Origin: an uncultured Coxiella sp.
Lineage (GTDB): Bacteria; Pseudomonadota; Gammaproteobacteria; Coxiellales; Coxiellaceae
Direction of reading: 5' to 3'
Assembly (NCBI GenBank): GCA_902623005.1
Contig: CACNSC010000004.1
Span: forward strand, 1 to 64,000
DNA length: 64,000 nucleotides
Positions within the stretch are counted from its first letter, which is position 1; each line of letters opens with the position of its first letter. The notes under the pieces are model-generated. The model ran no database searches. It saw nothing but the letters and a program-made list of their open reading frames with translations, and had not been told where the DNA came from. This document shows positions 55,392 through 64,000 of this stretch, one piece after another. A program made the position numbers and the translations under genes.

Positions 55392-56369
55392 TTATAAGCA
55401 AATATTTTTATTGATCGCCAATGCTTTCTCTTGATCAAATGACCGTGTTACTTGCTCAGGATCGGGGAATTCGCTGTGGGTTATTTGATTCTGGTTGAAT
55501 GCCACCATACGATTACTCTGGTTTTGTAGCAGTAACTCAACGGCTTCCGCACCCATTAATGTGCCTATAACCCGATCCCTGCCAGTGGGGGTGCCTCCAC
55601 GCTGAATATGGCCTAATACACAAACTTTATACGTCATGTGGCAATGAGATTCGATCGCTTTGGCTAATTCAAAACTATGGCCCGGTTGATCAGCTTCAGC
55701 AGCAACAATAAGGTGAGTAAGTTTCTTGCGTGTTTTCTGCAGCGATTGGCAGATATCTTTGATCGTGTAAGGTTGCTCAGGAATCAAAATTAGCTCTGCA
55801 CCGGCGGCAATCCCGACTTGTGTGGCAAGAAAGCCTGAGTTTTTTCCCATCACTTCAATAATGAAGTTTCTATCATGACTTTGTGCGGTATCTCTAATTT
55901 TATCGATGGCTTGTATGGCTGTATTGCACGCCGTATCGAAGCCGATGCAATACTCTGTGCCGACGATATCACAATCAATTGTGCACGGGATGCCTATCAC
56001 TTTAAGGTCATTATCTTTTGCAAGATGGTAGGCACCTTGGAAGCTGCCATTACCACCCAATACAACTAAGCCGTCAATGGCCTTCTCTCTTAAAAATTCT
56101 CGACAGCGTTGCTGTACTTCCGTATTGATGAATTCGGGGTAGCGGGCAGTTTTCAGGATGGTGCCGCCGCGCTGAATGATATTCGCAACCGAGCTTGCTG
56201 TATACTGAACGAACTGTTGATCATCTAATCCAGCATAACCGCGTTCACAACCATAGACCTCGATGCCATGGTGCAAAGCCGAACGTACTACCGCACGAAT
56301 GGCGGCATTCATACCCGGCGCATCACCGCCAGAGGAAAGGACAAGTAATTTTTTGATAGGTTGAGTCAT
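55392..56369 (-). CDS. pfkA: 6-phosphofructokinase with unusual active-site residues
   Basis: 325 residues. LSSGGDAPGMNAAIRAVVRS and EVMGKNSGFLA are typical ATP-PFK. In the usual GGDGS Mg-ATP loop the Asp is Asn (GGNGS, residues 105-109), while the Gly that favours ATP over pyrophosphate is kept. The catalytic loop, usually PGTIDNDI, reads PCTIDCDI (128-135). Both catalytic Asp residues remain, but two Cys flank the TID. It commits glycolysis at fructose 1,6-bisphosphate. It is 19 bases after gph in the ubiG-gph-pfkA series. Confidence 0.92.
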   Translation of the reverse strand: MTQPIKKLLVLSSGGDAPGMNAAIRAVVRSALHHGIEVYGCERGYAGLDDQQFVQYTASSVANIIQRGGTILKTARYPEFINTEVQQRCREFLREKAIDGLVVLGGNGSFQGAYHLAKDNDLKVIGIPCTIDCDIVGTEYCIGFDTACNTAIQAIDKIRDTAQSHDRNFIIEVMGKNSGFLATQVGIAAGAELILIPEQPYTIKDICQSLQKTRKKLTHLIVAAEADQPGHSFELAKAIESHCHMTYKVCVLGHIQRGGTPTGRDRVIGTLMGAEAVELLLQNQSNRMVAFNQNQITHSEFPDPEQVTRSFDQEKALAINKNICL

Positions 56370-56388
56370 TGCTTGGTTCCTAATCGAA

Positions 56389-57063
56389 TTAATGGATTTG
56401 AGTCATCGCCCATGCGTAGAGAGATGCTCCAGTCTCAAAATAATGCTGTGCATTCCAGGAGTAGGGGTCATCATTGCGGTTATGGTAGCCATAAGTCACG
56501 ACCACACTTTGCATGCCGGCTTTTTGTGCAGCAAGACAGTCTGTAATGGTATCGCCGATATAGAAGCAGCGGTTAGTCGAAATATTGATGATTTGACTGG
56601 CTAAATGCAGTAGGTCCGGTGCTGGTTTTGGGTTTGGAAGGCTATCGCCATACAAACAGACATCTGCCTGTTGCAGTAGGGGGAAGTGTTTTAGTAGGGG
56701 TTGGGTTAAGTGTTGAGGCTTGTTTGTAACGATTCCCCAAGGGATATTTTGCTGCTGTAATTTAGTAATCAGTTGCTCAATTTCTGGAAAATAATCGGTG
56801 TGACGCACAATATCGTCAATATAGTATTGAAAAAATTGTTGCTGGATTTCTAGGAAGGCTTCACTATCCATTGGTAGATTCAATAGCTTAGCAAGCAGCT
56901 CTGAGCTATTACCATATAGGTAATAACTGTCATCAACTTGCTCGGACTCAGAACTTCCCAGTACTTTAAGAGTTTTTTTCATAGCTGATGCGATGTCATT
57001 TGCAGTATCAAGCAGAGTGCCATCAAGATCGAATAAATAAGCTGGTGTTTGGGATGTCGTCAT
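56389..57063 (-). CDS. gph: Phosphoglycolate phosphatase-like HAD hydrolase
   Basis: 224 residues. Motif I is YLFDLDGTLLDTANDIASAM, motif II the Thr in WGIVTNKPQHL, motif III PKPAPDLL, and motif IV CFYIGDTITDCLAAQKAGM. The cap domain sits between motifs I and II. This matches Gph, which clears 2-phosphoglycolate from DNA repair, though related HAD enzymes (MupP, PGPase) look alike. Its gap of three bases to ubiG fits the ubiG-gph (or ubiG-mupP) order; MupP, a MurNAc-6-phosphate phosphatase, is a serious alternative. Confidence 0.85.
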   Translation of the reverse strand: MTTSQTPAYLFDLDGTLLDTANDIASAMKKTLKVLGSSESEQVDDSYYLYGNSSELLAKLLNLPMDSEAFLEIQQQFFQYYIDDIVRHTDYFPEIEQLITKLQQQNIPWGIVTNKPQHLTQPLLKHFPLLQQADVCLYGDSLPNPKPAPDLLHLASQIINISTNRCFYIGDTITDCLAAQKAGMQSVVVTYGYHNRNDDPYSWNAQHYFETGASLYAWAMTQIH

Positions 57064-57066
57064 GGA

Positions 57067-57768
57067 TTAATTTTTTTGGTAGCAAACGATGTAGTTAATT
57101 TGGGTGGAGTCCGTGAATGACATGGAGTGAGTCAATGGGTTCATTTTTACACCTTGGATGTGCTGCAAAGACAGTTCATGCTGACTGGCCCAGCGATGCA
57201 ATTCAGCAGGGCGGATGAAACGTTTGTGTTCATGAGTACCTTTAGGTACGAGTTGAAGTACATATTCAGCAGCAATGATGGCACCCAGGTAGGAAACCAG
57301 CGTTCGGTTGAGCGTTGAGAAGAAAATGAAGCCACCTGATTTGGTGGCCGCACTGCACGCGCTAATGACCGACTCAGGATCAGGTACATGCTCAAGCATT
57401 TCCATGCAGGTGACAACGTCAAAATGATTCGGTTTTTCATCCGCAAGCTCCTCTGCAGTTTGACAACGGTAGTCAATCTGTAAGCCTTGCTGTATTGCGT
57501 GACGACTTGCAACATCGATGGCTGAAGCATTCATATCAATGGCGGTTACAAAACCGTGTTGCCGTGCCAGCGCCTCGGCCAATAAACCGCCACCACAACC
57601 AACGTCTAATATTTGCTTTGCTTTCAGCTTTATGCGCGATTCAATATATTCGAGTCGCAGTGGATTCATTTTGTGCAGCAAGCGCATTGGGCCTTCAAGA
57701 TCCCACCATTGCACTTGGTCATCAGCAAACTTTTTGATTTCCGAGTCGTCTACGTTTTCTTTTGGCAT
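57067..57768 (-). CDS. ubiG: UbiG, ubiquinone O-methyltransferase
   Basis: Carries out both O-methylations in ubiquinone synthesis. 233 residues. The SAM motif is QILDVGCGGGLLAEALARQ, followed by ATAIDMNASAID-type acidic strand (VTAIDMNASAIDVA) and VVTCMEMLEHVPDPE. The N-terminal FADDQVQWWDLEGPMRLLHK is the UbiG signature. It heads the ubiG-gph-pfkA series; ispB, which makes the quinone side chain, is 4 kb upstream on the same strand. Confidence 0.95.
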   Translation of the reverse strand: MPKENVDDSEIKKFADDQVQWWDLEGPMRLLHKMNPLRLEYIESRIKLKAKQILDVGCGGGLLAEALARQHGFVTAIDMNASAIDVASRHAIQQGLQIDYRCQTAEELADEKPNHFDVVTCMEMLEHVPDPESVISACSAATKSGGFIFFSTLNRTLVSYLGAIIAAEYVLQLVPKGTHEHKRFIRPAELHRWASQHELSLQHIQGVKMNPLTHSMSFTDSTQINYIVCYQKN

Positions 57769-57853
57769 GTTGGTCTTATAAGGACTGTTTTTTCACGACT
57801 GAGATTATAGACCCAAAGCAATGCAAGTGCTAGCAATCCAATATTTCTGGTCA

Positions 57854-58213
57854 TTAATTGGCGCTCAAGTAAGTTGAGTTCTTTATACTGTTAGTGGTGC
57901 GGTCGATTTCGTCGATTAACGCCGATAGAACAGCTGGCTGTGGTAAAGTTTGCTCTAAATCGAGATCTTGTTCGATGTCGGCAAGAAGGTTCTGTAAGGC
58001 ATCTGCGCCACAGCAAGCGCATGCACCATGTAGCTTATGAACGTGTTGTTTAAACTGTGTGAGTGACTGTTGATTGAAAGATTTAAGGATAGAGGTTTTA
58101 CTGGCGGGTAGTTCATTAAGCAGCATATTAAGTAGATCTTGCGCCAATGTTTCATTGTTATTGCAGCGGTGAAGGCAGTTTTTCCAATTGATTGACGACT
58201 TTGAGCTGGACAT
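57854..58213 (-). CDS. Stand-alone HPt-domain protein
   Basis: 119 residues from the ATG at 58213, which has AGGAT about ten bases upstream; the ATG at 58234 has none. The helical HPt motif is FKQHVHKLHGACACCGADA. The phospho-accepting His is His59, and the usual Lys two residues further downstream of the Leu is His here. Three Cys follow within four residues. Such proteins relay phosphate between hybrid kinases and response regulators. No kinase or regulator gene is adjacent. SixA in this window could act on it (inference). Confidence 0.85.
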   Translation of the reverse strand: MSSSKSSINWKNCLHRCNNNETLAQDLLNMLLNELPASKTSILKSFNQQSLTQFKQHVHKLHGACACCGADALQNLLADIEQDLDLEQTLPQPAVLSALIDEIDRTTNSIKNSTYLSAN

Positions 58214-58275
58214 AGATGCAATCCTATGTGGCATAGATATCAGTAAATTTTATTATAAAGCTTTAAAAGAATAAT

Positions 58276-59283
58276 TTAAACGATAAAATCCTGCCCAGGC
58301 TGACCGCGCAATTGCATGATGGCACGCAGAAGATTTTGCGGGCCTTGCGCGAGTCGTTGCATCAATGATTTTTTAGTGCAATACGACAGTTCAAAAAGGT
58401 CATGTTCTAGGTAGGACTCCAAGATAAAGTCGTCGCTAGTTTTTATGTCATCAACCAATTTGAGATCCAGGGCTTGCGAACCATACCAGTGTTCACCCGT
58501 GGCAACTGTGCTCATGTCTAGGTCGGGTCGATACAGTGCGATGTGTTGTTGAAACAATTCATGAGTTTTTTCTAATTCATTTTGTAACTTTTCGCGCCCT
58601 TCTGGAGTATTTTTACCAAATAAGGATAGTGTTCGTTTGTATTGCCCAGCACTGATTTGTTCAAAATCAATCGCGTTTTTATCCAGCAATCGATTGAAGT
58701 TGGGTATTTGTGCAAGAACACCAATGGAGCCTACAATGGCAAAAGGTGCAGCGATAATATGATCGGCAACAGCAGCCATCATGTAACCACCACTGGCAGC
58801 AACTTTATCAATTGCAACCGTTGTATGTATTTCTGCAGCTTTAAGCCGTTGTATTTGGGAGCTAGCAAGGCCGTAACTATTGACTAAGCCGCCACCGCTT
58901 TGAAGCTTGATCAATACACGATCATTGTCTTTTTTACTAAGAATTATGGCGGTAATCATCTCCCTGAAGCCATGAGTCTCGTTTGCATTGATGTCACCGT
59001 TAAAATTTAAAATAAAGAGACGGGCTTTGAGTGTTTTAGATTTCTTTTTCTTAGAATTTTTTTCTGATTTATTGTTTTGTGATTTTTTCTTTACAGTTTC
59101 TTGGGTAATCAGCTCTTTTAAGTTAGAAAATTTTTCATTAATTTTTTTGATGCTGATCTTGCCTTGAGTTTTACCTTTATTAGTACCCACTAGTGCCAGA
59201 ATGCCGGCCAAAAGAATTAAGATAGCGACAACAATTGTCACAATTTTTGCAAGAAAAAAGATGTAGGCAGATAACAAACTCAT
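58276..59283 (-). CDS. sohB: SohB-like S49 inner-membrane peptidase
   Basis: 335 residues. An N-terminal span (about 7-30) is followed by a Lys-rich, probably coiled linker (40-85) and the S49 protease domain: INGDI-like strand (FNGDINANE), LKAAEIHTTVAIDKVAASGG with the catalytic Ser, and GSIGVLAQIPNFNRLLDK. SppA/SohB enzymes degrade signal peptides and misfolded periplasmic proteins. It is the size of E. coli SohB. Confidence 0.93.
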   Translation of the reverse strand: MSLLSAYIFFLAKIVTIVVAILILLAGILALVGTNKGKTQGKISIKKINEKFSNLKELITQETVKKKSQNNKSEKNSKKKKSKTLKARLFILNFNGDINANETHGFREMITAIILSKKDNDRVLIKLQSGGGLVNSYGLASSQIQRLKAAEIHTTVAIDKVAASGGYMMAAVADHIIAAPFAIVGSIGVLAQIPNFNRLLDKNAIDFEQISAGQYKRTLSLFGKNTPEGREKLQNELEKTHELFQQHIALYRPDLDMSTVATGEHWYGSQALDLKLVDDIKTSDDFILESYLEHDLFELSYCTKKSLMQRLAQGPQNLLRAIMQLRGQPGQDFIV

Positions 59284-59362
59284 TGGTCTTCCTTATCAGT
59301 AGCTAGATAGTACTGGCCATGACTTTAGCACAGCCAGTTAATGAGTAGAAGTTGAGAGCAAT

Positions 59363-60943
59363 TTAGGCAAATGACTCTGCGTTTGCACGTTGCCAGCAAA
59401 TTTTATACTTAGGATGAATGTCATTAGACAATAGATTGCCAGGCTCAATAAAGTGAAAATACTCATCACAGGTTACTGATCCTGCATTCGGTGCTCTCAT
59501 ATGGATCATCTCAGGGCCGAGTTTGCTTGGGTGATCTGCACCCATCGCACCCAAGATGTCTCTGAAGTTTTTCACAGTATTTTTATGGAAATTCGCTACC
59601 TGTTGTGATTTTTGCTTGAGTTTGATTGCATAGGCGCGGTGTTTGTTAGTTGTTGCAACACCGGTTGGGCAGGTGTTAGTGTTGCAGCGCACAGATTGTA
59701 CGCAGCCGATAGCAAATAACATGGGTCGTGCCATGTTGCAGGTATCGGCGCCTAATGCCATACGTTTGATAATATCAAACGAGCTGGTCACTTTTGCACT
59801 ACTAATGATTCGAATATGTTGTTTGATGTTTGTACCGACGAGGCAATTTTTCACAAAAGCAACGGCTTCGTCACCAGGGGTTCCAAGATGGTTTGTGTAT
59901 TCAACGGGAGCGGCACCTGTACCACCTTCAGCGCCATCAACCGTAATAAAATCGGGGTAGATTTGTGTTTTCAAAATGGCTTTGCAAATGGATAAAAACT
60001 GGTGGTAATGGCCGATACAGATTTTGAATCCAATGGGTTTGCCTTGGGAAAGTTCACGAAGTTTTTGTACAAATAGCATCAATTCAATCGGTGTTGAGAA
60101 GGCGGTATGAACTGGAGGTGAGACGCAATCTTTACCCATTTCAATGCCTCTGATTTCAGCGATCTCAGGAGTGATTTTCTGAGCCGGTAATACGCCACCG
60201 TGTGATGGTTTTGCACCTTGAGAAAGTTTGATTTCAATCATCTTGACGGCATCTAATTGTGATTTGTCTTTAAAGGTTTCTGGATCAAAATTTCCTTTTT
60301 TGTCTCGGGTGCCGAAATAAGCAGTTCCCAGTTGCCAAATTAAGTCACCTCCTTCAACTTGGTGATGCTTGCTTAGTCCGCCCTCGCCAGTATTATGCGC
60401 TATTCCAGCAAGCTTGGCGCCACGATTTAGTGTGCGAATGGCTTTTGCACTCAAAGAGCCATAGCTCATTGCTGAGATGTTAATAATTGAAGCGCTGTAT
60501 GGTTGTTTGCATTGTTCGTTACCAAATAAAACGCGTTCGCATTCTGCGGTTGTTTTTACTACGTTTAAGGAGTGTTGTGAGTATTGATAGCCAGATTGAG
60601 TGATCGATCGTTCCGTACCAAAGGGATGCGTATCCTCAGTATTTCGTGCCCTACGATAGACAAGCTCACGCAATTCACGCTCGTAAGGTTTACCGTTTGA
60701 GTTGCTCTCGACAAAGTATTGTTGAATTTCAGGACGTATTGCCTCAAAGATAAAACGCAAGTGGCCAATAATGGGGTATAGCCTGAGGATATTGTTCGAT
60801 GAGATAAGGTGATCGTACAGGCCGACCAATACCAAAAAGCCCATTGCAGCAATAAATAGCATACCCATTCCGGTATGTAGAAAGATTGCTATTCCGGCAC
60901 AAAGTAGGAGAAAAACAATAAAAAACGGGATGAAGCGTGACAT
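59363..60943 (-). CDS. Membrane-anchored glutamate-synthase-like FMN protein
   Basis: 526 residues. Two N-terminal spans (about 4-22 and 25-45) precede a GltB2-type TIM barrel: INISAMSYGSLSAKAIRTLN, HNTGEGGLSKHH, EIKLSQGAKPSHGGVLP and FITVDGAEGGTGAAPVEYTN. The 3Fe-4S ligands are CVQSVRCNTNTCPTGVAT. The amidotransferase and flavin domains of real glutamate synthase are missing. Stand-alone relatives are common and their substrate is unknown. It lies 76 bases downstream of ispB. Confidence 0.85.
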   Translation of the reverse strand: MSRFIPFFIVFLLLCAGIAIFLHTGMGMLFIAAMGFLVLVGLYDHLISSNNILRLYPIIGHLRFIFEAIRPEIQQYFVESNSNGKPYERELRELVYRRARNTEDTHPFGTERSITQSGYQYSQHSLNVVKTTAECERVLFGNEQCKQPYSASIINISAMSYGSLSAKAIRTLNRGAKLAGIAHNTGEGGLSKHHQVEGGDLIWQLGTAYFGTRDKKGNFDPETFKDKSQLDAVKMIEIKLSQGAKPSHGGVLPAQKITPEIAEIRGIEMGKDCVSPPVHTAFSTPIELMLFVQKLRELSQGKPIGFKICIGHYHQFLSICKAILKTQIYPDFITVDGAEGGTGAAPVEYTNHLGTPGDEAVAFVKNCLVGTNIKQHIRIISSAKVTSSFDIIKRMALGADTCNMARPMLFAIGCVQSVRCNTNTCPTGVATTNKHRAYAIKLKQKSQQVANFHKNTVKNFRDILGAMGADHPSKLGPEMIHMRAPNAGSVTCDEYFHFIEPGNLLSNDIHPKYKICWQRANAESFA

Positions 60944-61019
60944 GTTTATTCCTTTAAAAACATCAACTTTGATTATAAATTGATAGCAGGCTAACTGTAA
61001 AGTTTGTAGTCAGGCTGGC

Positions 61020-62003
61020 TTAGTAATTCCTTTGAAGGGCAAATTCAACCAGACCAGTCAGGCTAGTTTTGTACATGGAATTGGGAAGTGGTGTAACGGC
61101 TTGAATTGCTAATTTGGCATATTGCTCGGCTTGCTGGTAACAGTAATCAATCGCCTTGCTGGTTTGAATTAACTGAATGATGTCAGGCAGTGATTGCTCC
61201 GGCGTTTGTTCAATCGCTTTTTTGATTGTGTAATGCTGCTCGTCGTTGAGTGATTTAAGGGCATAAATTAGGGGTAGTGTCATCTTGCCATCTTTAAGAT
61301 CGTCGCCAATATTTTTGCCTGTGTTGCTGGTTTCACCAGTATAATCCAGCAGATCGTCAATGATTTGAAAGCATAAGCCAAGATTACGACCGTAGTCGGC
61401 TAAGTTCTGTTGGTAAGGGGTGTCAATTGCTGCCGTTTCCGCAGAGGATTCAAAAAGCTTTGCTGTCTTTCTATAGATGATGTCATAGTAATCTGCTTCG
61501 GTGAGATCGATCTCATCGCGATTCATTAGCTGCAAAACCTCACCTTCGGCAAGCATATTGGTGGTTGTGGCTAGAATGTGCATGATTCGATCATTTTTGA
61601 GTTCAGTCAGCATCTGAAAGGCGCGAGAATACAGAAAGTCACCAACAAGCACGCTAGCTGAATTACCCCAGACGCTATTGGCGGTCTGGTTGCCTCGTCT
61701 CAATCGGGACTCATCAACAACATCATCGTGTAATAAAGTTGCAGTATGAACAAATTCGATAATCGCTGCCAATAATAAATGATTATCTCCGAATGTATGA
61801 CTGGTAGCTCGAGCGCTAAGAATGACGACTAAAGGTCGCAAACGTTTGGCGTTACCTTTTAGGATATGTTTGACCACCTCCTGAATCAGCGGAATTGGTG
61901 ATTCTAACTTGGCGATGATGAGTTGATTAAGTTGCGCTAAATCTTCAGTGCAACTGGCTGTTAAGTCAGCTAATTTTGGCGGATGCTTAGAGATGATTTT
62001 CAT
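61020..62003 (-). CDS. ispB: Octaprenyl-diphosphate synthase (polyprenyl synthetase)
   Basis: Makes the ubiquinone side chain. 327 residues. The first Asp-rich motif is LLHDDVVDESRLRRG and the second CFQIIDDLLDYTG; GNAKRLRPLVVIL and VLVGDFLYSRAFQML match the family. The gene is divergent from rplU, the standard gammaproteobacterial arrangement. Chain length cannot be fixed from sequence alone. Confidence 0.94.
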   Translation of the reverse strand: MKIISKHPPKLADLTASCTEDLAQLNQLIIAKLESPIPLIQEVVKHILKGNAKRLRPLVVILSARATSHTFGDNHLLLAAIIEFVHTATLLHDDVVDESRLRRGNQTANSVWGNSASVLVGDFLYSRAFQMLTELKNDRIMHILATTTNMLAEGEVLQLMNRDEIDLTEADYYDIIYRKTAKLFESSAETAAIDTPYQQNLADYGRNLGLCFQIIDDLLDYTGETSNTGKNIGDDLKDGKMTLPLIYALKSLNDEQHYTIKKAIEQTPEQSLPDIIQLIQTSKAIDYCYQQAEQYAKLAIQAVTPLPNSMYKTSLTGLVEFALQRNY

Positions 62004-62096
62004 GACGCAATCGTAGGAGCATCGCTGTAATCTGTCAAGGCAATAGCCTTACCGTCATTATAAATAAGATTATCGAAATCAGGAAGGTATAATTGC

Positions 62097-62125
62097 TTGA
62101 TTGGGGCGACAAGATTCCGTACAAT
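62097..62125 (+). promoter_or_regulatory. Sigma-70 promoter of rplU-rpmA
   Basis: TTGATT (62097-62102) and TACAAT (62120-62125) are 17 bases apart, 41 bases before the rplU start codon. Confidence 0.7.
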
Positions 62126-62165
62126 CCTGCGACTTATCTAAATCAGTAACACATGGGGAAGACTT

Positions 62166-62483
62166 ATGTACGCAATAGTTGCCAACGGCGGCAAACAATA
62201 TCAAGTTGCTCAGGGCGACGTGGTCCGCTTGGAGAAAATGACAGCCGAAGTAGGTCAGAAAATCGAGTTATCCAATGTCCTTATGATTTCAGACGGCGAC
62301 CAGCAGCAGATTGGAACGCCTCACGTCGCTGGTGCAACAGTAACCGTTGAAGTGATTGCACAAGATAGAGCAAAGAAAGTGCATATCATCAAATTCAAGC
62401 GCCGTAAGCATCATATGAAGCAAATGGGCCATCGACAAGACTACACAGCAGTTAAAGTCGTTGACATTGCTGTTTCGGCTTAA
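62166..62483 (+). CDS. rplU: Ribosomal protein bL21
   Basis: 105 residues: MYAIVANGGKQYQVAQGDVV at the start, and VHIIKFKRRKHHMKQMGHRQ with DYTAVKV near the end, the family signature. It binds 23S rRNA in the large subunit. GGGGAAG precedes the ATG. It is first in rplU-rpmA. Confidence 0.97.
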   Translation: MYAIVANGGKQYQVAQGDVVRLEKMTAEVGQKIELSNVLMISDGDQQQIGTPHVAGATVTVEVIAQDRAKKVHIIKFKRRKHHMKQMGHRQDYTAVKVVDIAVSA

Positions 62484-62536
62484 GTTTAATTTTTTTATTT
62501 AATATCAATAATTTAACAAGATGATAGAGGTAAATT

Positions 62537-62797
62537 ATGGCTCATAAGAAAGCAGGTGGTAGTACCCGTAATGGTCGCGATTCCAATCCTAAGTTTCTAG
62601 GTGTTAAGCATTTTGGTGGTGAATCGGTGATCCCAGGTAATATTATTGCCCGTCAGCGCGGTACACACTGGCATCCAGGAATTGGTGTGGGTATGGGTAG
62701 AGATCATACACTTTACGCTTTAGTCGCAGGAAAAGTGGTTTTTTCAAAAAAAGGTCCAAAGCAGCGCCGTACCGTTTCGGTAGAGAACGTGGGTTAA
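62537..62797 (+). CDS. rpmA: Ribosomal protein bL27
   Basis: 86 residues: [20 protein letters not shown] and [20 protein letters not shown], then [20 protein letters not shown]. The N-terminal tail reaches the peptidyl-transferase centre. The N-terminus needs no extra cleavage, as in other proteobacteria. A strong terminator follows. Confidence 0.97.
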   Translation: MAHKKAGGSTRNGRDSNPKFLGVKHFGGESVIPGNIIARQRGTHWHPGIGVGMGRDHTLYALVAGKVVFSKKGPKQRRTVSVENVG

Positions 62798-62823
62798 TAA
62801 GCCGACTATTATTCTTTATAAAA

Positions 62824-62853
62824 GGCCTCATCTTTAATGATGGGGCTTTTTTT
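62824..62853 (+). terminator. Rho-independent terminator of rplU-rpmA
   Basis: GCCTCATC (62825-62832) pairs with GATGGGGC (62839-62846, one G-T) around a six-base loop, followed by seven T. It sits between rpmA and obgE, so obgE needs read-through or its own promoter. Confidence 0.88.
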
Positions 62854-62865
62854 ATGCTGAGATGA

Positions 62866-63924
<1,059 letters not shown>

Positions 63925-63929
63925 TTGAA

Positions 63930-63968
63930 AACGCTCGTGTAATATCAGCGATATCGAACACGAGCGTT
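63930..63968. terminator. Long hairpin after obgE, possible terminator
   Basis: AACGCTCGTGT (63930-63940) pairs perfectly with ACACGAGCGTT (63958-63968). The loop holds a second inverted pair, ATATC and GATAT. On the plus strand no T tract follows; on the minus strand GCGTTTTC gives a weak one. It may end obgE transcription or that of a convergent gene beyond the window. Confidence 0.5.
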
Positions 63969-64000
63969 GATGTAATAATTATGCGCTAGTCAGCTGTTTA

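Noticed and set aside
55392-56369. PPi-dependent phosphofructokinase
   Set aside because: The Gly of the GGxGS loop, which marks ATP-dependent enzymes, is kept; pyrophosphate types have Asp there.

Overview
The window reads as chromosome from a gammaproteobacterium. The gene content and order are gammaproteobacterial: ruvC-ruvA-ruvB-ybgC-tolQ-tolR, rpsU-yqeY-dnaG-rpoD, ispB divergent from rplU-rpmA-obgE, tamA-tamB, and gltX next to tRNA genes. Several large proteins of no recognised family have disordered Ser/Thr/Pro-rich ends, and one has an OTU-like cysteine box. There is also an ankyrin protein, and PmrA-type direct repeats lie before the orphan genes. Together these suggest a host-associated bacterium, perhaps of the order Legionellales (inference; no secretion-system gene is in the window).

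Layout. 1-2035: the end of a YihY/BrkB membrane protein, then an orphan membrane protein. 2038-5729 (minus): Holliday-junction genes ruvCAB running into ybgC-tolQ-tolR with 4-base overlaps; tolA, tolB and pal do not follow. 6046-6423: a small membrane protein with its own terminator. 6649-11692 (minus): yebC, a three-gene lipid-linked sugar cassette (GT2, LAB_N protein, ArnT-like GT39), a PAP2 phosphatase and hslO. 11780-15504: an O-methyltransferase, a flippase-like transporter, a FUSC-family protein and a DUF4442 hotdog protein. A lysidine-type tRNA-Ile(CAT) follows.

15922-22195: an orphan with an OTU-like box, yaaA with an M20 peptidase, a PspC-domain protein with 34-residue repeats, and a proline-rich orphan. 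22454-28563: dinB, a Na/Ca exchanger, a ClsB-like cardiolipin synthase, pssA, ampG and a DUF2892 protein. 28659-33946 (minus): an ankyrin protein and tamA-tamB. 34101-37593: a CoaA-like P-loop kinase, gltX, tRNA-Ala and tRNA-Glu with their own promoter and terminator, sixA and ygfX. 37590-40361 (minus): a 923-residue orphan with poly-proline tracts.

40765-47783 (minus): a broken elaA, the macromolecular-synthesis operon, a YqeG-like HAD phosphatase and a CPA1 antiporter. 48008-50753: panB-panC-panD-coaX, which covers pantoate and beta-alanine synthesis, their joining and phosphorylation of pantothenate. Then nhaA, pepN and a small orphan. 55392-62003 (minus): ubiG-gph-pfkA, an HPt protein, sohB, a glutamate-synthase-like flavoprotein and ispB. 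62166-63924: rplU-rpmA-obgE.

The most interesting signal is regulatory. Three plus-strand orphan genes (374, 15922, 21107) are each preceded by a direct repeat of the form YTTAAK-N5-YTTAAK, the PmrA-type box; two match perfectly and one has a single mismatch. In all three a -10-like hexamer begins at the same spacing after the second half. The fourth large orphan (37590-40361) has only one half-site with that spacing. PmrA controls many secreted-effector genes in Legionella and Coxiella, so these may be a small effector regulon.
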